A stretch of 64,000 nucleotides of DNA from an uncultured Bacteroidales bacterium (GTDB taxonomy: Bacteria; Bacteroidota; Bacteroidia; Bacteroidales; UBA932): contig ONQC01000011.1 of assembly GCA_900319855.1 (NCBI GenBank), positions 20,850 to 84,849 of the forward strand. Direction: 5' to 3'. This document shows positions 7,237-15,390 of the stretch, piece after piece. The stretch's first letter is position 1, and the number at the start of each line of letters is the position of its first letter. Position numbers and translations under genes: made by a program. The notes beneath the pieces are model-generated. The model was not told the origin of the DNA and ran no database searches. It saw only the letters and a program-made list of their open reading frames with translations.

Positions 7237-7800
7237 ATGAAAAAGGCCCTCCTTATCTCCATAGCCCTGCTGGTGGCAGGCATCGTCTCCGCCCAGAACC
7301 CGGTCCGGCAGACCAAGGACTCCCTGGTCTATCGCCCGGCCGCCACGGTGGATTCGACCCTGGCCGGCAAATCCATCTTCAACCTGATGCCGTCCAAGGC
7401 AAAGGGCGCCAAGGCCGATGTCAAGATCAACCAGTCCCAGGCCATCATCGACGGGATGCGCAAGCACATTGCCGCCAATCCCTCCCGGACCATGTCTGGC
7501 TACCGGGTCCGCATCTATTTCGACAACAGCCAGAACGCCCGCGGCGCATCGGAAGCGGCCCTGAACCGCTTCGTCGCCCTGCATCACGGCATCCCTGCCT
7601 ACCGGAGCTACCAGAATCCGTTCTTCAAGGTGACGGTCGGAGATTTCCGGACCAAATCGGAAGCGATGGAACTGCTCCAGAAGATCAAGAATGAGTTTCC
7701 GACGGCCTTTGTCCTCAAAGAGACGATCAACTATCCTCCGGCAGACCGCCAGCGCACCTACGTCGTCGATACGGTCCGCGTCGTTTCCCCGACCCGCTAG
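7237..7800 (+). CDS. Exported SPOR-domain protein
   Basis: A 187-residue protein with a signal peptide (MKKALLISIALLVAGIVSAQ) and a C-terminal SPOR-like domain at about residues 85-165: YRVRIYFDNSQNARGASEA, then FKVTVGDFRTKSEAMELLQKIK, the typical beta-alpha-beta repeat ending in V-G-dF. SPOR domains bind denuded peptidoglycan glycan strands at division sites, so it is probably an envelope or septal protein. It lies one base after the lipoprotein gene and three bases before rpoN; the dcw cluster lies 2.2 kb downstream but has its own promoters. Confidence 0.82.
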   Translation: MKKALLISIALLVAGIVSAQNPVRQTKDSLVYRPAATVDSTLAGKSIFNLMPSKAKGAKADVKINQSQAIIDGMRKHIAANPSRTMSGYRVRIYFDNSQNARGASEAALNRFVALHHGIPAYRSYQNPFFKVTVGDFRTKSEAMELLQKIKNEFPTAFVLKETINYPPADRQRTYVVDTVRVVSPTR

Positions 7801-7803
7801 CCT

Positions 7804-9210
7804 ATGATCGAGCAGAAACTCACCATCAAGCAGCAGCAAAAGCTCTCTCCGCTTCAGATCCAGACCATCAAGCTCATTGAGCTGCCGGTCCAGGAGCTGG
7901 AGCAGCGTATCCGTAAGGAGCTGGAAGAGAACCCCGTGCTCGATGATACGCCCCAAGAGAACAAGGATGACGATACGCCCCGCGACGTCTCCCTGTCGGA
8001 GATCAACGAAGACGATCCGACGCCCTCTTATAAATACAAAGTCAACAACTACGGCAAGGACGAACGGCCGCAATACAATACCTTCTCGGTCAAGCAGAGT
8101 TTTACCCAGAGCCTGATGGAACAGATGGGGTTCCGCAACCTCAGCAAACATCAGCAGATGGTGGCGACCTTCCTGATCGGCAGCCTGGACGATGACGGCT
8201 ACCTGCGCCGCGATATCGAAAGCCTGGTGGACGACATGGCCTTCCGGGCCAATATCGAGACGGACGAGAAAGAAGTGCTGGACATGCTCCGGATCATCCA
8301 GGAATTCGAACCGGCCGGCGTCGGTGCCCGCGATCTGCGGGAATGCCTGCTGATCCAGCTCCGCGGTCTCAAGCAAACCGAGGACGTGAAGGATGCAACG
8401 GCCATCCTGACGGATTATTTCCAGGAGTTTTCCAACCGGCATTTCCAGAAGGTCATGAACCGGCTCGGACTGAGCGAGCAGCAGATGAAGGCCGCCATGG
8501 CCCGCATCGTAAAACTCAATCCCTCCCCGGGCGGACAGGTAGACGACTCCTATAATGACCAGGCCCAGCAGATCGTGCCGGATTTCGTCCTGGACTATCA
8601 GGACGGGCAGCTGCAACTGACCATGCCCCGTTTCTCCATCCCCGAGATCCGGGTGAACCGCAAATATGCCGACCTGCTGATGGAGGCCGCCAATTCTTCC
8701 GAACGGGAGAAAAAAGAGGCCGCCACCTTCGTCAAGCAGAAGATGGATTCCGCGAAATGGTTCGTCGAGGCCCTCAAGCAGCGGCACAACACGCTGCAGA
8801 ACACCATGCAGGCCATCATCGATTACCAGCACGACTATTTCATCGACGGCGACGAAGCCAACCTGCGGCCCATGGTCCTCAAGGATATTGCCGAGAAGAC
8901 CGGGTTCGACATCTCGACCATTTCCCGCGTGGTCAATTCCAAGTATATCGAGACCCATTTCGGCATCTTCCCGCTGAAGTATTTCTTCTCGGAAGGTCTT
9001 GAGAACCAGGAAGGCGAAGAAATCTCTACCCGGGAACTGAAAAAGGTCCTGCAGGAATGCGTGGACGGAGAAGACAAGCACAAACCCCTGACGGATGACC
9101 AGCTCGTCGCCGAAATGGAGAAGAGGGGCTATAAGGTGGCGCGCCGCACCATCGCCAAATACCGCGACCAGCTCGGCATCGCCAAGGCCCGTCTCCGCAA
9201 AGAACTGTAA
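7804..9210 (+). CDS. rpoN: RNA polymerase sigma-54 factor
   Basis: A 468-residue sigma-54. The N-terminal activator-interacting region I is glutamine/leucine rich (KQQQKLSPLQIQTIKLIELP). It is followed by an acidic linker (NKDDDTPRD), the core-binding region, a helix-turn-helix (DISTISRVVNSKYI) and the RpoN box ARRTIAKYR at about 446-454, which reads the -24 promoter element. Length is normal for the Bacteroidota form. No enhancer-binding partner is in the window. The start is an ATG three bases after the SPOR stop, so it is translated as part of the same transcript. Confidence 0.97.
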   Translation: MIEQKLTIKQQQKLSPLQIQTIKLIELPVQELEQRIRKELEENPVLDDTPQENKDDDTPRDVSLSEINEDDPTPSYKYKVNNYGKDERPQYNTFSVKQSFTQSLMEQMGFRNLSKHQQMVATFLIGSLDDDGYLRRDIESLVDDMAFRANIETDEKEVLDMLRIIQEFEPAGVGARDLRECLLIQLRGLKQTEDVKDATAILTDYFQEFSNRHFQKVMNRLGLSEQQMKAAMARIVKLNPSPGGQVDDSYNDQAQQIVPDFVLDYQDGQLQLTMPRFSIPEIRVNRKYADLLMEAANSSEREKKEAATFVKQKMDSAKWFVEALKQRHNTLQNTMQAIIDYQHDYFIDGDEANLRPMVLKDIAEKTGFDISTISRVVNSKYIETHFGIFPLKYFFSEGLENQEGEEISTRELKKVLQECVDGEDKHKPLTDDQLVAEMEKRGYKVARRTIAKYRDQLGIAKARLRKEL

Positions 9211-9243
9211 TCCTGCCTGTATAACGAACTCACCCCCTACCCA

Positions 9244-9753
9244 ATGACAAAAGAAATCCACCTGGCCGGCGGCTGCTTTTGGGGCGCCCAGCGTTTCCTG
9301 CAACTGATTCCCGGCGTGACTTTTACAGAGACCGGTTTCGCCAACGGCGACACCCCGGAACCGACTTACGAGCAGGTCTATACCGATACCACCGGGTACG
9401 CCGAAACGGTCCGGGTGCAATACGACCCGGCCGTCGTTTCCCTGAAATTCCTGCTGGAGATGTATTTCAAGGCCATCGATCCGCTCAGCCTCAACAAGCA
9501 GGGACATGACGAAGGCACCCGCTACCGCACCGGAATCTACTGGTCCGACCCGGCCGACGAGCCGGTTGTCCGGGAGGTGGCCGCAGCCGTTTCCGCTTCC
9601 CTGGGCGCGCCGCTTGCCGTCGAACTGGAACCGCTCCGCAACTTCTTCCCGGCCGATGAATACCACCAGGACTATCTGGTCAAGCACCCTTCCGGCTACT
9701 GCCACCTTCCGCTGGAGCTTTTCGAAATTGCCCGGAACGCCCACCAATCGTGA
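9244..9753 (+). CDS. msrA: Peptide methionine-S-sulfoxide reductase
   Basis: A 169-residue MsrA that repairs methionine-S-sulfoxide in proteins. GCFWG at residues 10-14 holds the catalytic Cys11; the active-site pattern continues with GFANGDTPEPTYEQVYTDTTGYAETVRVQYDP and the EYHQDYL motif near the C-terminus. It is a single-domain form without MsrB. A 33-base gap separates it from rpoN, and its stop codon lies within a long imperfect inverted repeat that encloses the terminator hairpin. Confidence 0.96.
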   Translation: MTKEIHLAGGCFWGAQRFLQLIPGVTFTETGFANGDTPEPTYEQVYTDTTGYAETVRVQYDPAVVSLKFLLEMYFKAIDPLSLNKQGHDEGTRYRTGIYWSDPADEPVVREVAAAVSASLGAPLAVELEPLRNFFPADEYHQDYLVKHPSGYCHLPLELFEIARNAHQS

Positions 9754-9856
9754 TTTATAATTAATTGATTAATAAATAATTCCGCGTTTCGCCTTCACAA
9801 TAATTTGTGAAGGCGTTTTATTTATCATGCTATCTATCAATTATTTATGAATCACG
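9749..9856. repeat. Inverted repeat spanning the msrA stop codon
   Basis: The arm at 9749-9769 (starting CGTGATTTATAA, containing the msrA TGA) matches the reverse complement of 9836-9856 at 19 of 21 positions. The terminator hairpin at 9790-9815 sits inside. Confidence 0.75.
9790..9823 (+). terminator. Intrinsic terminator after msrA
   Basis: Stem CGCCTTCACAA (9790-9800) and TTGTGAAGGCG (9805-9815), followed by TTTTATTTAT. It separates the rpoN-msrA unit from the dcw cluster. Confidence 0.88.
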
Positions 9857-9925
9857 GCGAGGCGGGTAAAACGGCTGAAGCCCTACCTGAAAACGAGGGA
9901 TGAAAGGTCAATGGGGACCTGTTAG

Positions 9926-9985
9926 TAACTTTGTGGAAAAAAATGGAAGAACGTGGAATAAAGTGGAAAATTTTTCCTAACTTTG
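9926..9985 (+). promoter_or_regulatory. Two dcw promoters (-7 boxes TAACTTTG)
   Basis: Two identical -7 boxes, TAACTTTG, occur at 9926-9933 and 9978-9985, 52 bp apart. The MraZ box lies just downstream of the first and overlaps the expected -33 region of the second, so MraZ could repress both. Confidence 0.65.
9933..9969 (+). promoter_or_regulatory. MraZ box: four TGGAA repeats at 10-bp spacing
   Basis: TGGAA begins at 9934, 9944, 9954 and 9964, each preceded by G or A and separated by five bases. MraZ is known in other phyla to bind tandem TGG-core repeats with about 10-bp spacing upstream of its own gene, which is the arrangement seen here. Confidence 0.85.
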
Positions 9986-10027
9986 TCCCCAGCGTGAAAG
10001 AAAGAAGTTAATTAATCTGAAGAGGAC

Positions 10028-10489
10028 ATGGTCATCTCGACATTCATCGGCGACTGCACCGCCAAGATTGACGACAAAGGGAGAGTGGTTTTCCCTTCGT
10101 CGCTCAAGGCGCAGGTACCCGCTGAATGCGGGATGCAATTTGTCCTCCACAAGGACATCTTCAGGAAATGCCTGGAAATGTACACTTTCGAAGAGTGGCA
10201 GGCCCAGGCGGAATCCATCAAGAGCAAACTGGATCTTATCTTCAATCCCGATCACGCTGACTTCTGGAGCAAGTACATGGAAGACAGCGCAATCGTGGTC
10301 CCTGACCCGAAACTTGGCCGACTGTCCATTCCCCGCAACCTCCAGGAGGGTGCAGGTTTAACCAAAGAGGTGGTTTTCGCCGGCAAGGGCTACAAGATTG
10401 AGATCTGGGACAAGGAGACCTATGAGGCCTCCCGGATGTCCACGGAAAGGTATCGCGCCCTCGCCAAGGAACTGTCTCAACAGAGATAG
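10028..10489 (+). CDS. mraZ: Transcriptional regulator MraZ
   Basis: A 153-residue MraZ with two AbrB-like SpoVT domains, each with the DxxGR pattern: KIDDKGRVVFPSSLK near residue 13 and DPKLGRLSIPRNLQ near residue 92. The protein forms a ring and represses the dcw operon by binding tandem boxes upstream of itself. Four matching repeats are present at 9933-9969. The ATG follows a purine-rich AGAGGAC, one of the few plausible ribosome-binding sites in the window. It is the first gene of the cluster. Confidence 0.96.
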   Translation: MVISTFIGDCTAKIDDKGRVVFPSSLKAQVPAECGMQFVLHKDIFRKCLEMYTFEEWQAQAESIKSKLDLIFNPDHADFWSKYMEDSAIVVPDPKLGRLSIPRNLQEGAGLTKEVVFAGKGYKIEIWDKETYEASRMSTERYRALAKELSQQR

Positions 10490-10501
10490 GAGACCAGGCG
10501 G

Positions 10502-11434
10502 ATGTCAGAATACCATATCCCGGTGCTGCTCAACGAGAGCATTTCTGCACTGATAAACGATCCCTCAGGACTTTACATTGATGCCACATTCGGAGGCGGT
10601 GGACACACCGCCGAAATTCTTTCACGCTTACATGGCAAGGGTCGTGTCCTCGCCTTCGATCGTGACATCGACGCGCTGGCCAACCGCCCGGATGATCCGC
10701 GGCTGATCCTGGTGCACAATAATTTCCGGTTCGTACACAACTATGTCCGGTACCACGCCCATGTGGACGGGACGCCGGAACTGGCGGACGGCATCCTGGC
10801 CGACCTGGGGGTCTCCTCCCACCAGTTCGATACGGCGGAACGCGGTTTTTCCTTCCGGTATGACGCCCCGCTGGACATGCGGATGAACACCCAGTCCGGC
10901 CTGACGGCAGCCGACCTGGTCAACACCTATGAAGCCGAAGACCTCGAACGCATCCTGCGCCTGTACGGCGAAGTAGACAACCCGCGCAAGATGACCCGGC
11001 TGATCGTGACAGCCCGGCAGCTCCGCAAAATCGAGACGACGGCACAGCTGGACGAGATCCTCGCCCCGTGCCTCCCGAAATATGCGGAACACAAAGTCCT
11101 CGCCAAGGTTTACCAGGCCCTGCGCATCGAAGTCAACCAGGAGATGAAGTCGCTGGAATTGTTTCTGGAAGGAGCCGCGAAGAGCCTCCGGGAAGGCGGA
11201 CGGCTGGTCGTCATCACCTACCATTCCCTGGAAGACCGGATGGTCAAGAATTTCATCAAGACCGGCAGCGTGGAAGGCGAGCTGCAGAAAGACATGTACG
11301 GACGGGTCGACGCCCCGCTGAAGGCCGTCAACCGCAAGCCGATCGTCCCCCGGGAAGAAGAGATCGCTTTCAACACCCGCGCCCGGAGCGCGAAGCTGCG
11401 CGTCGCGGAACGCGTCAGCCCGGAAAACAGATAG
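10502..11434 (+). CDS. rsmH: 16S rRNA (cytosine-1402-N4)-methyltransferase
   Basis: A 310-residue SAM-dependent methyltransferase (MraW) acting on C1402 in the ribosomal P site. The SAM-binding motif I is YIDATFGGGGHTAEIL; ADLGVSSHQFD, GFSFRYDAPLDMRM and the C-terminal ITYHSLEDRMVKNF are diagnostic. It lies 12 bases after mraZ and 5 bases before ftsL, its standard position in the dcw cluster. Confidence 0.97.
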   Translation: MSEYHIPVLLNESISALINDPSGLYIDATFGGGGHTAEILSRLHGKGRVLAFDRDIDALANRPDDPRLILVHNNFRFVHNYVRYHAHVDGTPELADGILADLGVSSHQFDTAERGFSFRYDAPLDMRMNTQSGLTAADLVNTYEAEDLERILRLYGEVDNPRKMTRLIVTARQLRKIETTAQLDEILAPCLPKYAEHKVLAKVYQALRIEVNQEMKSLELFLEGAAKSLREGGRLVVITYHSLEDRMVKNFIKTGSVEGELQKDMYGRVDAPLKAVNRKPIVPREEEIAFNTRARSAKLRVAERVSPENR

Positions 11435-11439
11435 CAAAC

Positions 11440-11772
11440 ATGAGAAAGGTCATCGAAATACTCAAGAACAGTGTCTGGGCGATCCTGCATGGGGAATTCC
11501 TCCTGCGGCTCCGCATCGACAAGTTCTTCCCGCACATCCTCTGGACATTCCTCCTCTTCTGGGGGATGATCCTCGCCGGGATGATGGTCCAGAAGACCCT
11601 TGTGCAGGTCGAGAAGAACAAGGATGTCCTTTCCGAAATGAAGATTTACCACGCCCAGAAGACCGTGCAGATCGCCCGGCTGGGCCGGCTCAGCACCGTC
11701 GAGCGGCTGCTGGAAGAGAACGGGTCCGACGTGACCCTGCCGGAAAAACCGGCCGATGTGATCAAGAAGTAA
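11440..11772 (+). CDS. ftsL: Cell division protein FtsL-like
   Basis: A 110-residue bitopic membrane protein: a short cytoplasmic N-terminus, one transmembrane helix (about 32-52, FPHILWTFLLFWGMILAGMM), then a periplasmic heptad-like segment (LVQVEKNKDVLSEMKIYHAQKTVQIARL). Size, topology and position between rsmH and ftsI identify it as FtsL; the sequence itself is weakly conserved in all bacteria. FtsL forms the FtsQLB scaffold that activates FtsWI. The start is ATG 11440, five bases after rsmH; it ends one base before ftsI. Confidence 0.85.
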   Translation: MRKVIEILKNSVWAILHGEFLLRLRIDKFFPHILWTFLLFWGMILAGMMVQKTLVQVEKNKDVLSEMKIYHAQKTVQIARLGRLSTVERLLEENGSDVTLPEKPADVIKK

Positions 11773-11773
11773 G

Positions 11774-13915
11774 ATGATGGAGCAGAAACAGACCAACAAG
11801 AAAGGCGACCGGGTGGTACGTTCCCTGTACCTCCTGTACCTGGGGTATATCCTCGGGGCTGTCCTGCTGATTGTCCGCATCGTCCAGCTTCAACTCACCT
11901 ACCAGCCGGATGAACGGATCGCCGATCTGTTCCATCCGCGCAACATCAAAGAGCAGCTCGACCCGGAACGGGGTTCCATTCTGGCCCACGACGGACGGCT
12001 CATCGCCATGTCCACCCCGATGTACCAGGTCTATATGGACTGCGCCGTCCTCAAACGCGAATACCGCGACATGAAGGACAAGGAAAAGGGGAAGCGGCTC
12101 GAAGCCGAATGGCGGAAAAAGGCCGACACCCTTGCCATCGGCCTGCATGATATCTACGGGGACAAGTCCGCCGCGGAATACCGCAAGCTCATCCTTGACG
12201 GCCGCGACGCCGGACGCCGCTACGTCAAGATCGGCTACCAGATTGACCACGGAACGCTCCAGAAAGTCAAGGCCCTGTGCCTTTTCCGCGAGGGGCAGAA
12301 CACCGGCGGCATCATGCCGGAGAAGATCGAGACCCGCCAATATCCCTATGAGAGCCTCGCCCGACGGACAGTGGGTTATGTCAAGGACAACAGCCGCACC
12401 GGCGCCGAAGGCATCACCAATGTCGGCATTGAAGGACGTTTCGACTATGTCCTCCACGGCAAGGAAGGCTTCAAATGGATGAAATACACCGATGGACGCG
12501 AACTGATCCAGAACTATGACAGCGCCTATGTCGCCCCGGTCGACGGCTTCGATGTCCGGACCACCCTGGACATTGACATCCAGGACATCGCCGACCGTTC
12601 CCTCCGCGCCCGCATCGAAGAATTCGACCCGTCGGGCAAGGCGGTTGAAGGCGGCTGCGTCATTGTCATGGATGTCGCAACCGGTGCCATCCGTGCCATG
12701 GTCAACCTCCTGCGCGATCCCCAGACCGGACGGCTGGGCGAGACCATCAATTTCGCCGTAGAACGGGCCGGCGAGCCAGGATCCGTTTTCAAGGCATCCA
12801 CCCTGATGAGCCTGCTCGAAGACGGAAAGGTGCGCCTCAGTACCAATGTCCCGACCAACCACGGCATCTTCCGGGTCGGCCGGACCTCCTTCCCGCAAGA
12901 CTCCTATATCACCACACACGAGGCCCAGACCCACCTGGATTCCATCACGGTGCTGCGCGGATTCGAGATTTCCTCGAACTACGTGTTCCGCCGCCTGGCC
13001 ATCGAAAACTATGGTTCCCGGCCGCAGACCATGCTGGACAAGCTCTACAGCTATAAGCTGGGAGAAGCCTGGGACTTCGACCTCGACCGGTTCCCCGCCC
13101 CGACCCTGCCCCGTCCCGACAGCCGCGGCAACGTCAGCCTTTCCGACCTCGGATCCGTCGCAATCGGCTACTCCGTGACCGAGACGCCGCTCCATGTCGC
13201 CGCCTTCTACAATGCCATCGCCAACCGGGGCAAGATGATGAAGCCGTATCTGGTGGAAAGCATCGAAAGCCGGGGCGTCGTGAAGGAGAAACGGGGCCAG
13301 AGCGTGCTCGGCGGCCTGATCTGCTCCCGGGAAACGGCGGATTCGCTGGCCTTCGCCCTGCGGCATGTCGTCATGAACGGTACGGCGCGCGCGGCCGTCG
13401 GCGGCGCCAAGATGCCGGTGGCCGGCAAGACGGGTACCGCCCGTATCGTCCTGGAACCGGAAGAGCGGATGGGCAGCCGGAATCCCTATGAAGACGCCCT
13501 GGGACACCGTAAATATCAGGCGACCTTCGTCGGGTTCTATCCGGCGGACGCCCCGAAGTATACCACCATCGTCGTGGCCTACACCCGTGTCGGCGGCGGA
13601 TTGCTCTACGGCAGCGGCATCCCTGCCAAGACCTTCCGCGACATCGTCGACCACATCTACGCCATCGATATGGACTACGGCGAAGTGCTGGACGAAAAGG
13701 GTCCCATGCCCTCCATGACTCCGGCGGAGCGGGAAAACCCGGCGGAAGGCGTGGTCCCGGATGTCAAGGGACTCGGCGTCATGGATGCCGTTTATGAAAT
13801 TGAAAACCGCGGCTGGAAATGCGTCTGGCATGGCACGGGCCATGTCCGCAGCCAAAGTCCCGCCGCCGGTGCAAAACTCGCCAAAGGAAACACTGTAACC
13901 CTGGAATTGAAATGA
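11774..13915 (+). CDS. ftsI: Septal peptidoglycan transpeptidase (PBP3/FtsI) with C-terminal PASTA domain
   Basis: A 713-residue class B penicillin-binding protein that cross-links septal peptidoglycan with FtsW. One transmembrane helix near residues 17-38 is followed by the dimerisation domain (RGSILAHDGRLIAMS) and the transpeptidase with SxxK (GSVFKAS, Ser about 335), SxN (SSN, about 399) and KTG (GKTGTA, about 551). A PASTA domain fills residues about 658-713 (GVVPDVKGLGVMDAVYEIENRG), as in SpoVD/PBP2X-like enzymes and common in Bacteroidota. ATG codons at 11774 and 11777 are both possible starts. The stop overlaps the murE start (ATGA). Confidence 0.96.
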   Translation: MMEQKQTNKKGDRVVRSLYLLYLGYILGAVLLIVRIVQLQLTYQPDERIADLFHPRNIKEQLDPERGSILAHDGRLIAMSTPMYQVYMDCAVLKREYRDMKDKEKGKRLEAEWRKKADTLAIGLHDIYGDKSAAEYRKLILDGRDAGRRYVKIGYQIDHGTLQKVKALCLFREGQNTGGIMPEKIETRQYPYESLARRTVGYVKDNSRTGAEGITNVGIEGRFDYVLHGKEGFKWMKYTDGRELIQNYDSAYVAPVDGFDVRTTLDIDIQDIADRSLRARIEEFDPSGKAVEGGCVIVMDVATGAIRAMVNLLRDPQTGRLGETINFAVERAGEPGSVFKASTLMSLLEDGKVRLSTNVPTNHGIFRVGRTSFPQDSYITTHEAQTHLDSITVLRGFEISSNYVFRRLAIENYGSRPQTMLDKLYSYKLGEAWDFDLDRFPAPTLPRPDSRGNVSLSDLGSVAIGYSVTETPLHVAAFYNAIANRGKMMKPYLVESIESRGVVKEKRGQSVLGGLICSRETADSLAFALRHVVMNGTARAAVGGAKMPVAGKTGTARIVLEPEERMGSRNPYEDALGHRKYQATFVGFYPADAPKYTTIVVAYTRVGGGLLYGSGIPAKTFRDIVDHIYAIDMDYGEVLDEKGPMPSMTPAERENPAEGVVPDVKGLGVMDAVYEIENRGWKCVWHGTGHVRSQSPAAGAKLAKGNTVTLELK

Positions 13916-15384
13916 TCCTGAAAGACATCATAGAAAACGCGGGCGTCGTCGCCGTCAAGGGACGGGCCGACATCCCCGTCAGCACCCTCTGCAGCGACTC
14001 GCGCAAAGTCGGGAAAGGCGCACTGTTCGTGGCGGTGAAAGGCTACGCCAGCGACGGACATGCCTATATCCCGCAGGCCATCCGGGCCGGAGCCGCCGCC
14101 ATTGCCTATGAGGATGACGCCGCCGTGAAGGACCTGGGCCCCGAGGCCGGGGACATCACCCTGGTCAAGGTCGCGTCTTCCCGCAAAGCCGTCGCCCTGA
14201 TGGCAGACAATTTCTACGGCCATCCGTCCTCGAAACTGACCCTGGTCGGCATCACCGGCACCAACGGAAAGACCACGACCGTCACCCTGCTCTACAACCT
14301 GTTCATGGGCCTGGGTTACAATTGCGGCTTGCTGTCCACCATCGCCAACTTCGTCGGCACCAAACGGCTGGAGACCGCCAACACGACGGCCGATCCGATC
14401 ACCATCAACGCCCTGATGGCCGAAATGGTCGACAACGGCTGCGGCTACTGTTTCATGGAAGTCAGTTCCATCGGTGTGGAACAGGACCGGGTCACCGGCC
14501 TGAAGTTCAAGGTCGGCATCTTCTCCAACCTCACCCACGACCACCTGGATTATCATGGCACATTCGCGGAGTACCTCCGCTGCAAGAAACTGTTCTTCGA
14601 CAACCTTCCTGCCGACGCCTACGCAGTGGTCAACATCGATGACAAGCACGGCCGGGTCATGGTCCAGAATACGCAGGCAAAAGTCGTCACCTATTCCTGC
14701 CGGAGCCTGGCGGACCACACCTGCCGGATCATGGAAGAAAGTTTCGACGGCATGCAGCTCCGCATTGACGGCCGGGAGACCTGGACGCGACTGATCGGCC
14801 AGCACAATGCTTATAACATCCTGGCCATCTACACCGCCGCCATCCTGGTCGGCGCCAGCCAGGACGAGGCCCTGATCGCCATCAGCCGGCTCGAATCCGC
14901 CTGCGGCCGCCTGGAAACCCTGCGCGGTCCGAAAGACCTGAGCGTGGTCATCGACTATGCCCACACGCCGGACGCCATGGAAAACGTACTGAAGACCCTG
15001 CGCGACATCGCCCCGGACAAGGAGCTGATCTGCCTGTTCGGCTGCGGCGGTGACCGGGACAAGACCAAACGGCCGGAGATGGCCAAGGTCGCCGAGGAAT
15101 ATGCCGACCGGATCTTCGTCACCTCCGACAACAGCCGGACGGAAAAGACGGAGGACATCATGGAGGACATCAAGGCAGGATTCAGCCCTCGCGGACTGGC
15201 CAAATCCTTCTTCATCGCCGACCGCCGCGAAGCCATCCGCACCGCCATTATGCTGGCCCCGCAGGGAGCCACCATCCTGCTGGCCGGGAAGGGCCACGAA
15301 ACCTACCAGATCATCGGCACCGAGCACCGTCATTTTGACGAGCGCGAGGTCGTCGCAGACGTGTTCAAAACTCTAAACAACTAA
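13912..15384 (+). CDS. murE: UDP-MurNAc-tripeptide synthetase
   Basis: A 490-residue Mur ligase adding the third residue (usually meso-diaminopimelate in Bacteroidota) to UDP-MurNAc-L-Ala-D-Glu. The ATP loop is GITGTNGKTTTVTLLYN; the central domain carries the NTTADP motif and the HDHLDYHGTF segment. The residue-selecting motif, usually DNPR in DAP-adding enzymes, reads DNSR here (within TSDNSRTEKTED), keeping the Arg. The frame is open upstream inside ftsI, but the ATG at 13912, overlapping the ftsI stop by four bases, gives the normal MurE N-terminus (MILKDIIENAG). Confidence 0.96.
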   Translation: MILKDIIENAGVVAVKGRADIPVSTLCSDSRKVGKGALFVAVKGYASDGHAYIPQAIRAGAAAIAYEDDAAVKDLGPEAGDITLVKVASSRKAVALMADNFYGHPSSKLTLVGITGTNGKTTTVTLLYNLFMGLGYNCGLLSTIANFVGTKRLETANTTADPITINALMAEMVDNGCGYCFMEVSSIGVEQDRVTGLKFKVGIFSNLTHDHLDYHGTFAEYLRCKKLFFDNLPADAYAVVNIDDKHGRVMVQNTQAKVVTYSCRSLADHTCRIMEESFDGMQLRIDGRETWTRLIGQHNAYNILAIYTAAILVGASQDEALIAISRLESACGRLETLRGPKDLSVVIDYAHTPDAMENVLKTLRDIAPDKELICLFGCGGDRDKTKRPEMAKVAEEYADRIFVTSDNSRTEKTEDIMEDIKAGFSPRGLAKSFFIADRREAIRTAIMLAPQGATILLAGKGHETYQIIGTEHRHFDEREVVADVFKTLNN

Positions 15385-15390
15385 ACCACT

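Noticed and set aside
7216-9747. An 843-codon open frame antisense to rpoN and msrA
   Set aside because: It is opposite three well-supported genes and comes from their GC-rich third positions, which remove stops on the other strand. It has no family motif and no promoter.
9857-9925. A small RNA or gene in the 270-bp gap before mraZ
   Set aside because: Apart from the inverted repeat, terminator, promoters and MraZ box I see only a weak CCCT/AGGG stem and no start codon with a plausible frame.
9933-9969. Short tandem repeats as a possible CRISPR or iteron origin
   Set aside because: Only four 5-bp cores at 10-bp spacing directly before mraZ; the MraZ box explains them.
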